Shown: piece by piece, positions 18,990 to 27,676 of the stretch
Layout of the letters: the number at the start of each line of letters is the position of its first letter
How positions within the stretch are numbered: position 1 is the stretch's first letter
Assembly: GCF_000158035.1 (NCBI RefSeq)
Contig: NZ_EQ973490.1
Span: forward strand, 1,453,718-1,514,572
Direction of reading: 5' to 3'
DNA from: Bacteroides cellulosilyticus DSM 14838
GTDB lineage: Bacteria; Bacteroidota; Bacteroidia; Bacteroidales; Bacteroidaceae
DNA: 60,855 nt
Position numbers and translations under genes: made by a program
Notes under the pieces: generated by a model
The model's input: only the letters and a program-made list of their open reading frames with translations
The model's database searches: none
What the model was told of the DNA's origin: nothing

Positions 18990-19948
18990 TAAACGTTGTA
19001 AATGAGTACGGTGGTGTATGCTATATAACAAAGTATCAGTATGCTGCCCTCTATGCGGGTAATGGTGCGTTTGGCGAAGAACAATCCGAATATCCATAGC
19101 AGTATGCTGGAGCCTACAAGTACCAATAGATCCATATTCGTGATACCCGTCAGGTGCAACGGTGTGATGGAAGCGCTGCATCCCAGTACGAAGAAGATGT
19201 TGAACAGGTTACTGCCAATCACGTTTCCGATAGCAATTTCCGGATTCTTCTTTAAGGCGGCGACAATGGAGGTTGCAAGTTCGGGCAGAGATGTGCCGCC
19301 TGCTACCAGAGTCAGTCCGATGACGGATTCACTTACTCCCAGATTGCGTGCAATGCCGCTGGCGCCATCTACGAAGAAATTACCGCCGGCAATCAGTGCC
19401 ACCAGCCCACCTATTATATATAGTATGGATCGCCACATGGGAAGTTGTTTGATTTCCTCTTCTGTCTCTCCCTCTTTCTTCCCTTGAAAAGCGATGGCAA
19501 AGGTATATCCGAGGAAAATGATGAAAAAACAGAGCAGCAACAGTCCGTCTGTAGTGCTGATTATATTTTCAGAACTATGATCCAGAAAGACATCATTCGC
19601 GCAAATCAGCAATACTATGGAGGATAGGATACAGAGCGGGATTTCCTTGCGCAGTGTATTTCTGGAAATAACAATTGGAGCGAAGAGTGCCGTACAGCCT
19701 ACAATCATCAGTGTATTGAAGATATTGCTGCCTACAACGTTTCCGATGGCGATGTCCGCACTGCCTTTCAGAGCCGAAGAGACGCTGACCGTCAGTTCGG
19801 GAGCGGAAGTTCCGAAAGCTACGATGGTGAGGCCGATAACAATGGAAGGGATGCGGAAGCGCTTGGCGATGGATGCGGCTCCGTCTGTGAGTCCGTTGGC
19901 ACCTAAAAGGATGAGGAGAAGACCTCCGAGAAGAGAAAGAATATCCAT
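18989..19948 (-). CDS. CaCA-family calcium/sodium antiporter
   Basis: 319 residues. About ten membrane spans are arranged as two inverted halves, each with the alpha-repeat of the Ca2+/cation antiporter superfamily: GLTIVAFGTSAPEL...GNVVGSNIFN and GLTLVAGGTSLPEL...GNVIGSNLFN. The acidic residue in each PEL is the expected ion ligand. It is of the YrbG type and probably exports Ca2+ in exchange for Na+ or H+. The start was chosen after the -7 box at 19968-19975. It is coupled to the membrane AraC gene. Confidence 0.9.
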   Translation of the reverse strand: MDILSLLGGLLLILLGANGLTDGAASIAKRFRIPSIVIGLTIVAFGTSAPELTVSVSSALKGSADIAIGNVVGSNIFNTLMIVGCTALFAPIVISRNTLRKEIPLCILSSIVLLICANDVFLDHSSENIISTTDGLLLLCFFIIFLGYTFAIAFQGKKEGETEEEIKQLPMWRSILYIIGGLVALIAGGNFFVDGASGIARNLGVSESVIGLTLVAGGTSLPELATSIVAALKKNPEIAIGNVIGSNLFNIFFVLGCSASITPLHLTGITNMDLLVLVGSSILLWIFGLFFAKRTITRIEGSILILCYIAYTTVLIYNV

Positions 19949-19967
19949 GAGAATTCTGTTTTTTGTG

Positions 19968-19975
19968 CAAATATA
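19968..19975 (-). promoter_or_regulatory. -7 box of the antiporter-regulator pair
   Basis: TATATTTG on the minus strand, 19 nt before the ATG at 19948. Confidence 0.6.
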
Positions 19976-20010
19976 ATTAATTCCTTTCATGAAAAGCGAA
20001 AAACATTCCG

Positions 20011-20018
20011 TATGTTTG
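20011..20018 (+). promoter_or_regulatory. -7 box of the MscS gene
   Basis: TATGTTTG, 50 nt before the ATG at 20069; an in-frame ATG at 20012 lies inside the box. Confidence 0.6.
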
Positions 20019-20068
20019 GCACGTTAATTAATTTGTTGTTTCTAAATAACCTGATTAAGGGCTTTTAT

Positions 20069-21871
20069 ATGAAGGGAATACGTGCGTTGTGTCTTTGGTT
20101 CTTGCTGTTGCCTGCGGGCGTTGCATCTGCCCAGTTGGTAGAGAAGGTATTAGATGTCTTTAATGACGATACTTTGGGGACTGTTGTTGCTCAAAGGGCA
20201 GATACAGACTCGGTTCATCTGCTGAAGATGAAAGAGGATTTGGAGGTTGCAAGGCTGAATGAGGCTAATCTCAGGATGGAGATAGAGCAAATGAGGCTGA
20301 AGTATGATGCGGCGGACTCCCTGAAGCTGGCAAAGCAGCGATTGCGTATTGATTCGCTCAGGCGGATGACAACAGGCGTGCCGGTGGTGGTGGAAGGCGA
20401 TACGCTATATTACCTGTTTGCCAAGCGTGGTGGTCATACTCCGCAGCAACGTGCCGAAATGAATGCAGCGGCAATAACGGAACTGGGCAAGCGATTTAAT
20501 CTGCAACCGGATTCGGTTTACTTAGAGAGCAGTGATATTGTTACCGATCTGATGTACGGTAATAAGGTTCTTTCTTCTTTTACGGATCAGGATGGTCTGT
20601 GGGAAGGTTGCTCGCGCGACCAGTTGGCGGCTGCCAAACGTAAAGTGATCGTAGACAAGCTGAAGGTAATGAAGGACGAACATAGTCTGTGGCAGCTTGG
20701 CAAACGTATTCTCTATTTCATTCTTGTAATCATAGGTCAGTATCTGCTGTTTAAACTCACCACCTGGTTGTTCAATAAGCTGAAAGTACGTATTCAACGA
20801 TTGAAGGATACCAAACTGAAACCTATCTCCATTCAGGAATATGAATTGCTGGATACGCAGAAGCAGGTGAATCTGCTTGTCTTTCTGGCAAATCTGTTGC
20901 GATATGCCGTAATGCTGCTCCAGTTGATATTGACGGTGCCGTTGCTTTTCTCCATATTTCCCCAAACGAAAGACCTTGCTTATAAGTTATTCTCGTATAT
21001 ATGGGACCCTATAAAGAGCATCTTCCTGGGTATAGTAGAATATGTTCCCAACCTGTTTACCATCTTTGTGATATGGCTTGCCGTGAAGTATCTGGTGAGG
21101 TTGGTGCATTATCTTGCCAGTGAAATTCAATCGGAGCGGCTGAAGATAAGTGGTTTCTATGCCGATTGGGCTATGCCAACGTTCCACATTGTGCGTTTCC
21201 TGCTTTATGCATTTATGATTGCTATGATTTATCCCTATCTGCCGGGTTCCAAGTCGGGCGTTTTTCAGGGGATATCGGTCTTTGTCGGCTTGATTGTTTC
21301 GTTGGGTTCGAGTACGGTGATCGGGAATATTATTGCGGGATTGGTAATCACCTATATGCGTCCCTTTAAGTTGGGCGACCGCATCAAGCTGAATGATACT
21401 ACGGGAAATGTAATAGAGAAGACTCCGTTGGTGACGCGCATCCGTACACCGAAGAATGAGGTGGTGACGATTCCGAACTCTTTCATCATGTCTTCGCATA
21501 CGGTAAACTTTAGTCAGTCGGCACGTGACTACGGGCTGATTATCCATTCGGAAGTGAGTGTGGGGTATGATATTCCCTGGCGGAAGACACATCAACTTCT
21601 GGTTGAGGCTGCTCTGAATACTCCCGGAGTGGTAGATGATCCGCGTCCGTTTATATTGGAAACGTCTCTTCAGGATTATTACCCGGTCTATCAGGTGAAT
21701 GCATATATTAAAGATGCTAACCAGTTGGCACAGGTTTATTCCGATTTGCACCAGAATATCCAGGATAGATTTAATGAAGAGGGTATAGAAATTATGTCTC
21801 CACATTATATTGCTACACGCGACGGGAGTGCGACGACGATACCTAAGGATGATCTGCGACCGAAAAAGTAA
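20069..21871 (+). CDS. MscS-family mechanosensitive ion channel
   Basis: 600 residues. A signal peptide (CLWFLLLPAGVASAQ) is followed by a periplasmic coiled-coil-like stretch (about 50-100, rich in KMKEDLE, LNEANLRMEIE), then several membrane spans. The MscS pore helix and beta domain follow in the order FVGLIVSLGSSTVIGNIIAGL, RPFKLGDRI, TGNVIEKTPLVTRIRTP and IPNSF. It opens under membrane tension to release solutes in hypo-osmotic shock. It is larger than E. coli MscS (~286 residues) because of the N-terminal extension. It is monocistronic and followed by a 22-bp repeat array. Confidence 0.9.
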   Translation: MKGIRALCLWFLLLPAGVASAQLVEKVLDVFNDDTLGTVVAQRADTDSVHLLKMKEDLEVARLNEANLRMEIEQMRLKYDAADSLKLAKQRLRIDSLRRMTTGVPVVVEGDTLYYLFAKRGGHTPQQRAEMNAAAITELGKRFNLQPDSVYLESSDIVTDLMYGNKVLSSFTDQDGLWEGCSRDQLAAAKRKVIVDKLKVMKDEHSLWQLGKRILYFILVIIGQYLLFKLTTWLFNKLKVRIQRLKDTKLKPISIQEYELLDTQKQVNLLVFLANLLRYAVMLLQLILTVPLLFSIFPQTKDLAYKLFSYIWDPIKSIFLGIVEYVPNLFTIFVIWLAVKYLVRLVHYLASEIQSERLKISGFYADWAMPTFHIVRFLLYAFMIAMIYPYLPGSKSGVFQGISVFVGLIVSLGSSTVIGNIIAGLVITYMRPFKLGDRIKLNDTTGNVIEKTPLVTRIRTPKNEVVTIPNSFIMSSHTVNFSQSARDYGLIIHSEVSVGYDIPWRKTHQLLVEAALNTPGVVDDPRPFILETSLQDYYPVYQVNAYIKDANQLAQVYSDLHQNIQDRFNEEGIEIMSPHYIATRDGSATTIPKDDLRPKK

Positions 21872-21900
21872 GCCTTTTCCGGTGCGGGAATGAGCGATCC

Positions 21901-22011
21901 TCCCGGTAGGATTGAAACTGATTCCCACTACGAGAGAAGGCATCTCCCACTACGAGTGAAGGTACTTCCCAATAGGGGTGAACGGGTGTTCCACTACGAG
22001 TGAATGTAGTG
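21901..22011. repeat. Tandem array, five units of 22-23 bp
   Basis: Units at 21901, 21923, 21945, 21967 and 21990, four of 22 bp and one of 23 bp. The shared pattern starts TCCCACTACGAGTGAA, with variation at the unit ends. The last unit sits in a perfect 12-bp hairpin, GTGTTCCACTAC (21986-21997) / GTAGTGGAACAC (22006-22017). It lies between the convergent MscS and lipoprotein genes. Confidence 0.88.
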
Positions 22012-22107
22012 GAACACTAAGTGCTTTATCGCACAGATAGTTATCCGTTTGTAATGTTGCTAAAGTCGTCCGACAGGGCTGCGGATGATAAAGAAAATGA
22101 AGTGTCT

Positions 22108-23400
22108 TTATCGTGCGGCTACAATTTCCGAATAAGGATAGTTGTCTGTAACCTGCTGCCAGTCCTTTTTCACTAAGTCGTAGGCATAAATCAGTCTGCC
22201 GTTCCGATAACCTTCGAACAATACATAGATTTTCATCGTCTCTGTATCTTGGGCGAGCATGGTTACTGAACGTGCCGAATTGGGGAATGTGGCAAAAGGC
22301 TCATCCAAGCTCATTGTTGTCTGATTCCAAAGACACAGTTCTGTCTGGCCATTATCGGCTCTTACTACGGCATATCCACCGGTACGCACATATTTAGTAG
22401 TTCCGGTATCTTTTCCGCTGATTATTGTCCAGAAGGGAATGAGTGCGGTAGCCTGTATCGGATCGCCGATGTATATTTTCCCGCTATTTTGTTGCAGATC
22501 CAGTACAACGGGAGTGAAGCTGTTGTTTCCGTTATTGGCCGAGAGTAGCAGTTGGCTGCTGCCGCCTTGTACACCGGGATAGCGTGTCAGGGATTCGGGC
22601 TTTATACCTACGGGTAGTTTGTAGCGGCGGTTCGAGGTTTGATCCATGTTTCGGGTGTAGGGCCAGGAGCCGGTGGTTGCCAATATCACTTCATCGGTGG
22701 ATATTTGCCTTACGGCTATTATAGAGCTTTGGCCGTTGCAAAGGGTCAATATGTTTTCAAGTCCCATATCTTGCCAGAAATGCATGGAAAGATCGTAGCT
22801 GAATACTTTGCGCACTCCATCTATCGTCTGTATTCCGCAGAGGTTCTGACTTTCCGGGACATTGACTACACAGGAGAAATCTTTCTGGTCTTCTGCCAAT
22901 TTTACTATGTTCTTAGGGCTGCCATCTGTGAGGTTTACGTGCTCAATGCAGTTATCATAACTCGTGTCGGAATGAGAATTTACAATGCCGTAGAGTTGAA
23001 ACTCTTTGGGTGCTTCGCCGTTGGTTACCGAAATCTCACCAAGCGTCATGATCTCACCGGAGCGACGCAGACGTACCTTGGTGGTTGAGGCAGGATAATG
23101 TCCCGGTGCCAGGAAGGTGATACTTGTAGTGGTCTGTTCAATCATGACAGGCGATACTCCAAGAGCATATCCCTGATAGTTTAGGGCGGGTTGGTCGGGG
23201 AGCGGCCAATAGATTTCGAACATAATATCGTCACCGGGTTGGATACCTTGTGCTTTAATCGTGATTTTATCACCAGGGTTAAAACTGGTCTGAGCAGGCA
23301 TTACAATGTCGGTTACTAGGATGGGTTCGTCTTTGTCGTCGTTTTTAACGCATGCGGCAATTAGTAGACAGAGTAGTAGATAGAGAGATAACTTCTTCAT
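22108..23400 (-). CDS. Surface-type lipoprotein with IPT-like N-terminal and repeat C-terminal region, unassigned
   Basis: 430 residues from the ATG after the -7 box. The signal peptide ends LLIAAC, followed by VKNDDKDEP; the acidic stretch after the lipidated cysteine resembles the export signal that takes lipoproteins to the cell surface in Bacteroidetes. An IPT/TIG-like beta domain (about 30-130, FNPGDKITIKAQGIQPGDD) is followed by about 300 residues of short beta repeats that could form a propeller (GKIYIGDPIQ, YVLFEGYRNGRLIYAYD). No enzyme motif was recognised. It lies downstream of the phosphoesterase on the same strand but has its own -7 box. Confidence 0.6.
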   Translation of the reverse strand: MKKLSLYLLLCLLIAACVKNDDKDEPILVTDIVMPAQTSFNPGDKITIKAQGIQPGDDIMFEIYWPLPDQPALNYQGYALGVSPVMIEQTTTSITFLAPGHYPASTTKVRLRRSGEIMTLGEISVTNGEAPKEFQLYGIVNSHSDTSYDNCIEHVNLTDGSPKNIVKLAEDQKDFSCVVNVPESQNLCGIQTIDGVRKVFSYDLSMHFWQDMGLENILTLCNGQSSIIAVRQISTDEVILATTGSWPYTRNMDQTSNRRYKLPVGIKPESLTRYPGVQGGSSQLLLSANNGNNSFTPVVLDLQQNSGKIYIGDPIQATALIPFWTIISGKDTGTTKYVRTGGYAVVRADNGQTELCLWNQTTMSLDEPFATFPNSARSVTMLAQDTETMKIYVLFEGYRNGRLIYAYDLVKKDWQQVTDNYPYSEIVAAR

Positions 23401-23423
23401 AGCGTTTGTATATTTGATAGGCA

Positions 23424-23431
23424 CAAATATA
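23424..23431 (-). promoter_or_regulatory. -7 box of the lipoprotein gene
   Basis: TATATTTG on the minus strand, 23 nt before the ATG at 23400. Confidence 0.6.
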
Positions 23432-23471
23432 TTGCTTTCCTTTGACATATAAAGCTGTATCTCTTTTTTTA

Positions 23472-23534
23472 ACCTGTTGGCGAATGAATTCGTTTTCATG
23501 ACTATCGTCAATGGAATTAATTTCGCCAACAGGT
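23472..23534. terminator. Hairpin after the metallophosphoesterase gene
   Basis: Perfect 13-bp arms ACCTGTTGGCGAA (23472-23484) / TTCGCCAACAGGT (23522-23534) with a 37-nt loop. No T-run follows on the minus strand, so the terminator role is uncertain. Confidence 0.5.
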
Positions 23535-23539
23535 CTTTC

Positions 23540-24469
23540 TCATTTTTTCCGGCTTATGGTATGCAGTATGTTGCCTTTTTTATCAATCATCCGCAATGTC
23601 AGTTCTTTTTTGTCCGCAGATACTACAGAGAAGCCCGGTTCCGGATTACAAAAGACGGTTCCTTCTGTGGGTTTCACTTTGCGGGCAAGGGAACCGGCTG
23701 AGTTGACAATGTAGTCGATATCACTTCCCGGCCTGCGAATATGCTGGAAGTTGTGGATATGTCCGCAGATGTACATGTCTACCTTGTGCTTGCGGAGTAT
23801 CGGATCGAGACGTTTCTGCATATCCAGACGTTCGCTGTCATCTTTCGAAGTTTCTGCATAGATGGGATGGTGTCCGGCTACGATGATCCAGTCTTCTTTG
23901 GCACTGGTCAGTACAGAGTCGATCCAAGAGAGTTGTTTTTGTAAATCCTGTTTGCACGCGTCGGGATAGGTGGCGGAGTCATTGCGGTATTTGTCCATCA
24001 TAGGGGCGGTGTCTATCCAGACGATGCGGATAGTGGTACCTTTGTCTTCAAATGCCTTTGTATAGTAGCGGGCGGGCATGGTCCAGCGGCGACTGATGCT
24101 GGTGTAGTCCAATACCGCCTGTGTGTTGCCACGGTACTCATGATTGCCGAGCACGGGGAACCAGTCGATCATCAGTTCCGGATGAGAGTAGATGAGCTCA
24201 TAGTTTGTCATCCACAACGGATCATTCACGCTGCGTACGCCTTCGAAATGATGTATATCTCCGGTGGCAACTACAAATTCGGGGCCTATTTCTTCGGCCA
24301 TGGTTCCCATCAGCTCGGCTATGGGCTTCTGGTCGTAGTAGCCGTTGCGGCCGAGATCGTTGGCTACATAAAAATTGAATTTCTTGTCGAATATGGAATA
24401 GTCCGTTATCTGTGCGACAGCCCAATTACTGAGGAGAATAACTAAAAGGAGAGAGAATACTTTTTTCAT
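23540..24469 (-). CDS. Secreted calcineurin-like metallophosphoesterase (acid-phosphatase type)
   Basis: 309 residues. A signal peptide ends WAVAQ. The metal-binding motifs of the calcineurin fold are present in order: YVANDLGRNG in place of DxH, ATGDIHH, LGNHEYRG, VAGHHPIY and CGHIHNFQH. The pattern is closest to purple acid or tartrate-resistant phosphatases. It is exported, probably to the periplasm, to release phosphate from phosphomonoesters. It starts 30 bp after the TonB receptor stop, so the two form an operon. Possible Pho-box-like repeats upstream of the receptor fit a phosphate-scavenging role, by inference. Confidence 0.85.
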   Translation of the reverse strand: MKKVFSLLLVILLSNWAVAQITDYSIFDKKFNFYVANDLGRNGYYDQKPIAELMGTMAEEIGPEFVVATGDIHHFEGVRSVNDPLWMTNYELIYSHPELMIDWFPVLGNHEYRGNTQAVLDYTSISRRWTMPARYYTKAFEDKGTTIRIVWIDTAPMMDKYRNDSATYPDACKQDLQKQLSWIDSVLTSAKEDWIIVAGHHPIYAETSKDDSERLDMQKRLDPILRKHKVDMYICGHIHNFQHIRRPGSDIDYIVNSAGSLARKVKPTEGTVFCNPEPGFSVVSADKKELTLRMIDKKGNILHTISRKK

Positions 24470-24499
24470 TATGATATTTTTTGATTGTTACTTAAGTGG

Positions 24500-27316
24500 T
24501 TAGAAATTGATTTTCACACCTGCATTTACCTTTATACCGTAGTGTTCGCTTTGCATCGTGCGATCCTTTGTACCTTGATAGTAGCGTAAAGGCTGGTTCA
24601 GCAGGTTGTTAGCTTCAGCATAGAAGGTCGTTTTTAACTTCTTGCCGAAAGTATAGCTGGCATTGGCATCCATATAATTCACAGCATCGTAGTAACGGTC
24701 ATAGAACTTTTCCGAACCCATTTCATCGATGAATGCAGATGCATAGTTATAAGAGAGGCGGATACTTAATCCTGACTTCTCGAAGAAGAGTGAAGCATTG
24801 GCTGTGTGCTCCGGAGATCCCGGGAGGCGCAGGCTGCTTTCATTCTCGCGTCCTTCGAAGTTGAAGTTATCTACCCGGGAGTAAGAATAGGTGTAAGTTC
24901 CGTAGAAACCGATGCACTTCAAGGACGGGGCAATGAAACTGAAGTCGCGTTGATAGGCTACTTCCACACCCAGCAGATCAGCATTGCCGGAGTTGCGCGG
25001 CTGGCTGAATTTAGTATAGGTGGTTCCGTTGTAGCTATAGTTGCGCAATGTCTGGTCTACAATGAAGTCGTTAATCTTCTTGTAGAAGATGCCGGCACTG
25101 ACGAGACCGATACTTTTGAAATAATATTCACCACTCAGATCGAAGTTATAGGAGAGTGTCGGCTTCAATCCCGGATTACCGAGGGAAATCTCGTTGTCGC
25201 TGCGCTTAATTGTAATGTTGGGCGCCAAGGCGGAGTACTTGGGGCGTGCAATGGTGTTGGTGAACGAAGCGCGTACCTTGAAGTCATCGTTTACATCATA
25301 TTTCACCAGGACGGAGGGAAGTACATTTAGGTAACTATCCGATTCGTAGGGCGTGCGGGTTGTTTTCTCTTCATCTGCATCGAATTGGCTACCGGAATAT
25401 TTCACATGTGTATTTTCCAGACGTAATCCGAGCATCAGATCCCACTTCTTGCCGAGTTTCTGGTCGAAACGCAGATAACCGGCTGCGACAGTTTCTTTTG
25501 CCTTGAAATTGGTGGCGAGTTCTTCTTGCACTTGCTCTTTTTCGAACAGGCTTGCATTATTCAGGTCGAGAGATCCCAAATATTCTTTGCTTACGAAACT
25601 GCCTACTTTGTATTGATCTCCCGGAATGTATCCGTCACGATTCTGGTCGACGGCAGCAGCCAGACTGGCTTTGTCGAAACCTTCTTCATCCAGCGGGGTA
25701 TATTCGTAGAAGTCAATTTCCTTGTCCTTAGTCTTATGTACTACTTTGGTACCGAAGCGTAGGTGGTTTCCGAATTCTCCTTTCGTAAGCGGCAGGCTGA
25801 AGTCGAGTTTGAACTTAAAGTCTTTTTCCTGAATGTCTTCTTGTTGTTCGGTCACTTCTTTCAGGCTGAAATCATCGTTCAGATACATGGTTGAACCTTC
25901 TTGCGGAGTAAGCAGTGGTTTACGTTCGTCACTCAGATCCATATTGAATTTCTGTTTTTTCAGCTGATAGTCGATGTAACGTTCGTTGGGACGTTCTTCG
26001 CTGGCTTTGGCGTAGTTAACACTCCATCTTGTATCCAGTTTGCCGAAGAGATGCTCACCGCCGAGGGTAAAGTCCATGGTGCGCTGGCGTTCCAGACGGG
26101 CGTTGCGGTTATCGGGCGTGCCGCCTTTGGTCTGTACACGCATGGTACCTTTGTTGTTAATAGAACAGTATTCGTTGCCATTGTCATCCTCTTCCAGGTT
26201 GATGCCTTTCACGGTGAGGCGGTAACGGTTTTCCCAATCATTGCGATTATTGAAGATACCTTTGAAGGTGAGTTTGTGGTTTTCGTTAATATCCCAGTCG
26301 AGGGCGGCGGAATAACTTTGACGCTCTCGGGTGACGTAGTATTGACGAACCTGGTAGTCGGTGATGCAGAGTTCTCCGGTTTCTACATCTTTGTCCCATA
26401 CAAATTCAACATCGTCCGAACCGGAAGGCGAGTTCTGGTAAGAAGCGGAAAGCATGACCCCCAATTTGTCGTTGAAGAAACGGTCACCATAAGTAAATCC
26501 TAAATTTAATTGTGCTTTGTCGCTAATCCAGTTGTAACCGGTTCCGGCAGTGGCACTGATGAAACGCTTATAAGGAGAGTTCTTGGTCACTAAATTAATG
26601 GAGCCACCGATGGCGTCGGCATCCATATCCGGAGTAACGACTTTATTCACTTCGATCGTCTGTATCATATCCGCAGGGATCAGGTCGAGCTGTACATTAC
26701 GTGTATCGCCTTCAGCAGAAGGAACTCGGTTGCCGTTGATGGTGACGGAACTCATATCCGCACTTGTTCCACGTACTTGTCCGAAACGGGCTTCGCCCTG
26801 GTCATACTGTACGTTGATACCTGAAATACGTTTCAAAGCATCTCCAATGTTAGAATCCGGAAACTTGCCTACTTGGTCGGCAGAAACCACATTCTTGATA
26901 CCGAGGCTGTTTTTCTGTGAATTAATAGCGCGGCGTTGTCCCTGGAAAGCTCCACCTACTACCACTTCCTGAAGTTCGAGTCCTTCGTTCAGTATGACAT
27001 CTTTCTCCAGGGTACGTCCTTCGGGAATCGTTATTTTTAATTCCACAGGTGAGTAGCCTACATAACTTACTTTTATGGTGTAAGTTCCCGGTTCCAGATT
27101 AGGGAAAGTGTAGAAGCCGTTGACGTCACTCGTCACCCCGGCATGTAGCTTTTCAATGTAAACGGAGGCACCCGGAAGGGTTTGCTTTGAAGTGTCGATG
27201 ATACGACCGCGTACAGTGCCTTGTTTTACTACGTTTGTTTTCTCATCAGCTTTTGTCAGATTGCTGACCGCTGTAAATAAGAATAAGAGCGTAAATACTC
27301 TAAAAATGTGTTTCAT
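24500..27316 (-). CDS. TonB-dependent outer-membrane receptor
   Basis: 938 residues. The order is signal peptide, a carboxypeptidase-regulatory-like domain (about 30-115, GRIIDTSKQTLPGASVYI), plug (LQEVVVGG, FPDSNIGDALKRISGINV, IQTIEVNKVVTPDMDADAIGGSINLVTK), and a beta-barrel ending in the aromatic KVNAGVKINF. It is not a SusC: the SusC signatures and a paired SusD gene are absent. It is of the kind that takes up small, often phosphorylated or chelated ligands. First gene of an operon with the phosphoesterase, so an organophosphate ligand is plausible but unproven. The -7 box is at 27347-27354. Confidence 0.88.
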   Translation of the reverse strand: MKHIFRVFTLLFLFTAVSNLTKADEKTNVVKQGTVRGRIIDTSKQTLPGASVYIEKLHAGVTSDVNGFYTFPNLEPGTYTIKVSYVGYSPVELKITIPEGRTLEKDVILNEGLELQEVVVGGAFQGQRRAINSQKNSLGIKNVVSADQVGKFPDSNIGDALKRISGINVQYDQGEARFGQVRGTSADMSSVTINGNRVPSAEGDTRNVQLDLIPADMIQTIEVNKVVTPDMDADAIGGSINLVTKNSPYKRFISATAGTGYNWISDKAQLNLGFTYGDRFFNDKLGVMLSASYQNSPSGSDDVEFVWDKDVETGELCITDYQVRQYYVTRERQSYSAALDWDINENHKLTFKGIFNNRNDWENRYRLTVKGINLEEDDNGNEYCSINNKGTMRVQTKGGTPDNRNARLERQRTMDFTLGGEHLFGKLDTRWSVNYAKASEERPNERYIDYQLKKQKFNMDLSDERKPLLTPQEGSTMYLNDDFSLKEVTEQQEDIQEKDFKFKLDFSLPLTKGEFGNHLRFGTKVVHKTKDKEIDFYEYTPLDEEGFDKASLAAAVDQNRDGYIPGDQYKVGSFVSKEYLGSLDLNNASLFEKEQVQEELATNFKAKETVAAGYLRFDQKLGKKWDLMLGLRLENTHVKYSGSQFDADEEKTTRTPYESDSYLNVLPSVLVKYDVNDDFKVRASFTNTIARPKYSALAPNITIKRSDNEISLGNPGLKPTLSYNFDLSGEYYFKSIGLVSAGIFYKKINDFIVDQTLRNYSYNGTTYTKFSQPRNSGNADLLGVEVAYQRDFSFIAPSLKCIGFYGTYTYSYSRVDNFNFEGRENESSLRLPGSPEHTANASLFFEKSGLSIRLSYNYASAFIDEMGSEKFYDRYYDAVNYMDANASYTFGKKLKTTFYAEANNLLNQPLRYYQGTKDRTMQSEHYGIKVNAGVKINF

Positions 27317-27346
27317 ACTTGTTATGATACGTTAATGAATTTGCCG

Positions 27347-27354
27347 CAAAAGTA
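27347..27354 (-). promoter_or_regulatory. -7 box of the TonB receptor operon
   Basis: TACTTTTG on the minus strand, 30 nt before the ATG. Confidence 0.65.
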
Positions 27355-27365
27355 GAGGATTATGA

Positions 27366-27425
27366 TTACGCTTGCCTTACGAATCGCTGAAGAGAGAGTG
27401 ACAAATTGATTACGATTCTGTTACG
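27366..27425 (-). promoter_or_regulatory. 11-bp-phased direct repeats upstream of the TonB receptor promoter
   Basis: TTACG (CGTAA on the coding strand) occurs at 27366, 27377, 27410 and 27421, and TGACA at 27399; all are in the same 11-bp phase. The spacing matches direct-repeat sites of OmpR/PhoB-type response regulators, and the CGTAA...TGTCA arrangement resembles a Pho box. Confidence 0.45.
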
Positions 27426-27478
27426 GCGGTCGAGAATAAAAGTATCTTCCCTTTTATCATCATGTCGAGGCTTTTCTT

Positions 27479-27670
27479 ATGTTTGCAGGAATCCGTGAAA
27501 GGACTGCAGGAAGCCGCTGCCACATTGCAGGCGGCTTACAAGGATGGGAAGGTAATAAGGACAGGGGGGATAAGCTGAAGGCTGGTCCGGTGTGGGACTT
27601 TGACTGGGGAACCTTTGTGCCGGGAGTAAGGTCCAATTGGATTGACCATAGGACCAAATACTTTGCATAA
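27479..27670 (+). pseudogene. Remnant of a CotH-kinase-family gene
   Basis: The plus-strand frame contains DKLKAGPVWDFDWGTFVPG followed by NWIDHRTKYFA, which matches the core of CotH-like spore-coat kinase proteins common in Bacteroides (..KLKAGPVWDFDWG..). Those proteins are several hundred residues long; here only about 40 recognisable residues remain in a 63-codon frame, and sequence before WEGNKDRG is not recognisable. It lies in a 360-bp gap and meets the GH29 gene tail to tail. Confidence 0.6.
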
Positions 27671-27676
27671 GCCAGA

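Noticed and set aside
20987..21943. 318-codon open frame antisense to the MscS gene
   Set aside because: Shadow frame; composition is His/Arg/Asn-rich and unlike neighbouring proteins, while the plus strand has the full MscS signature.
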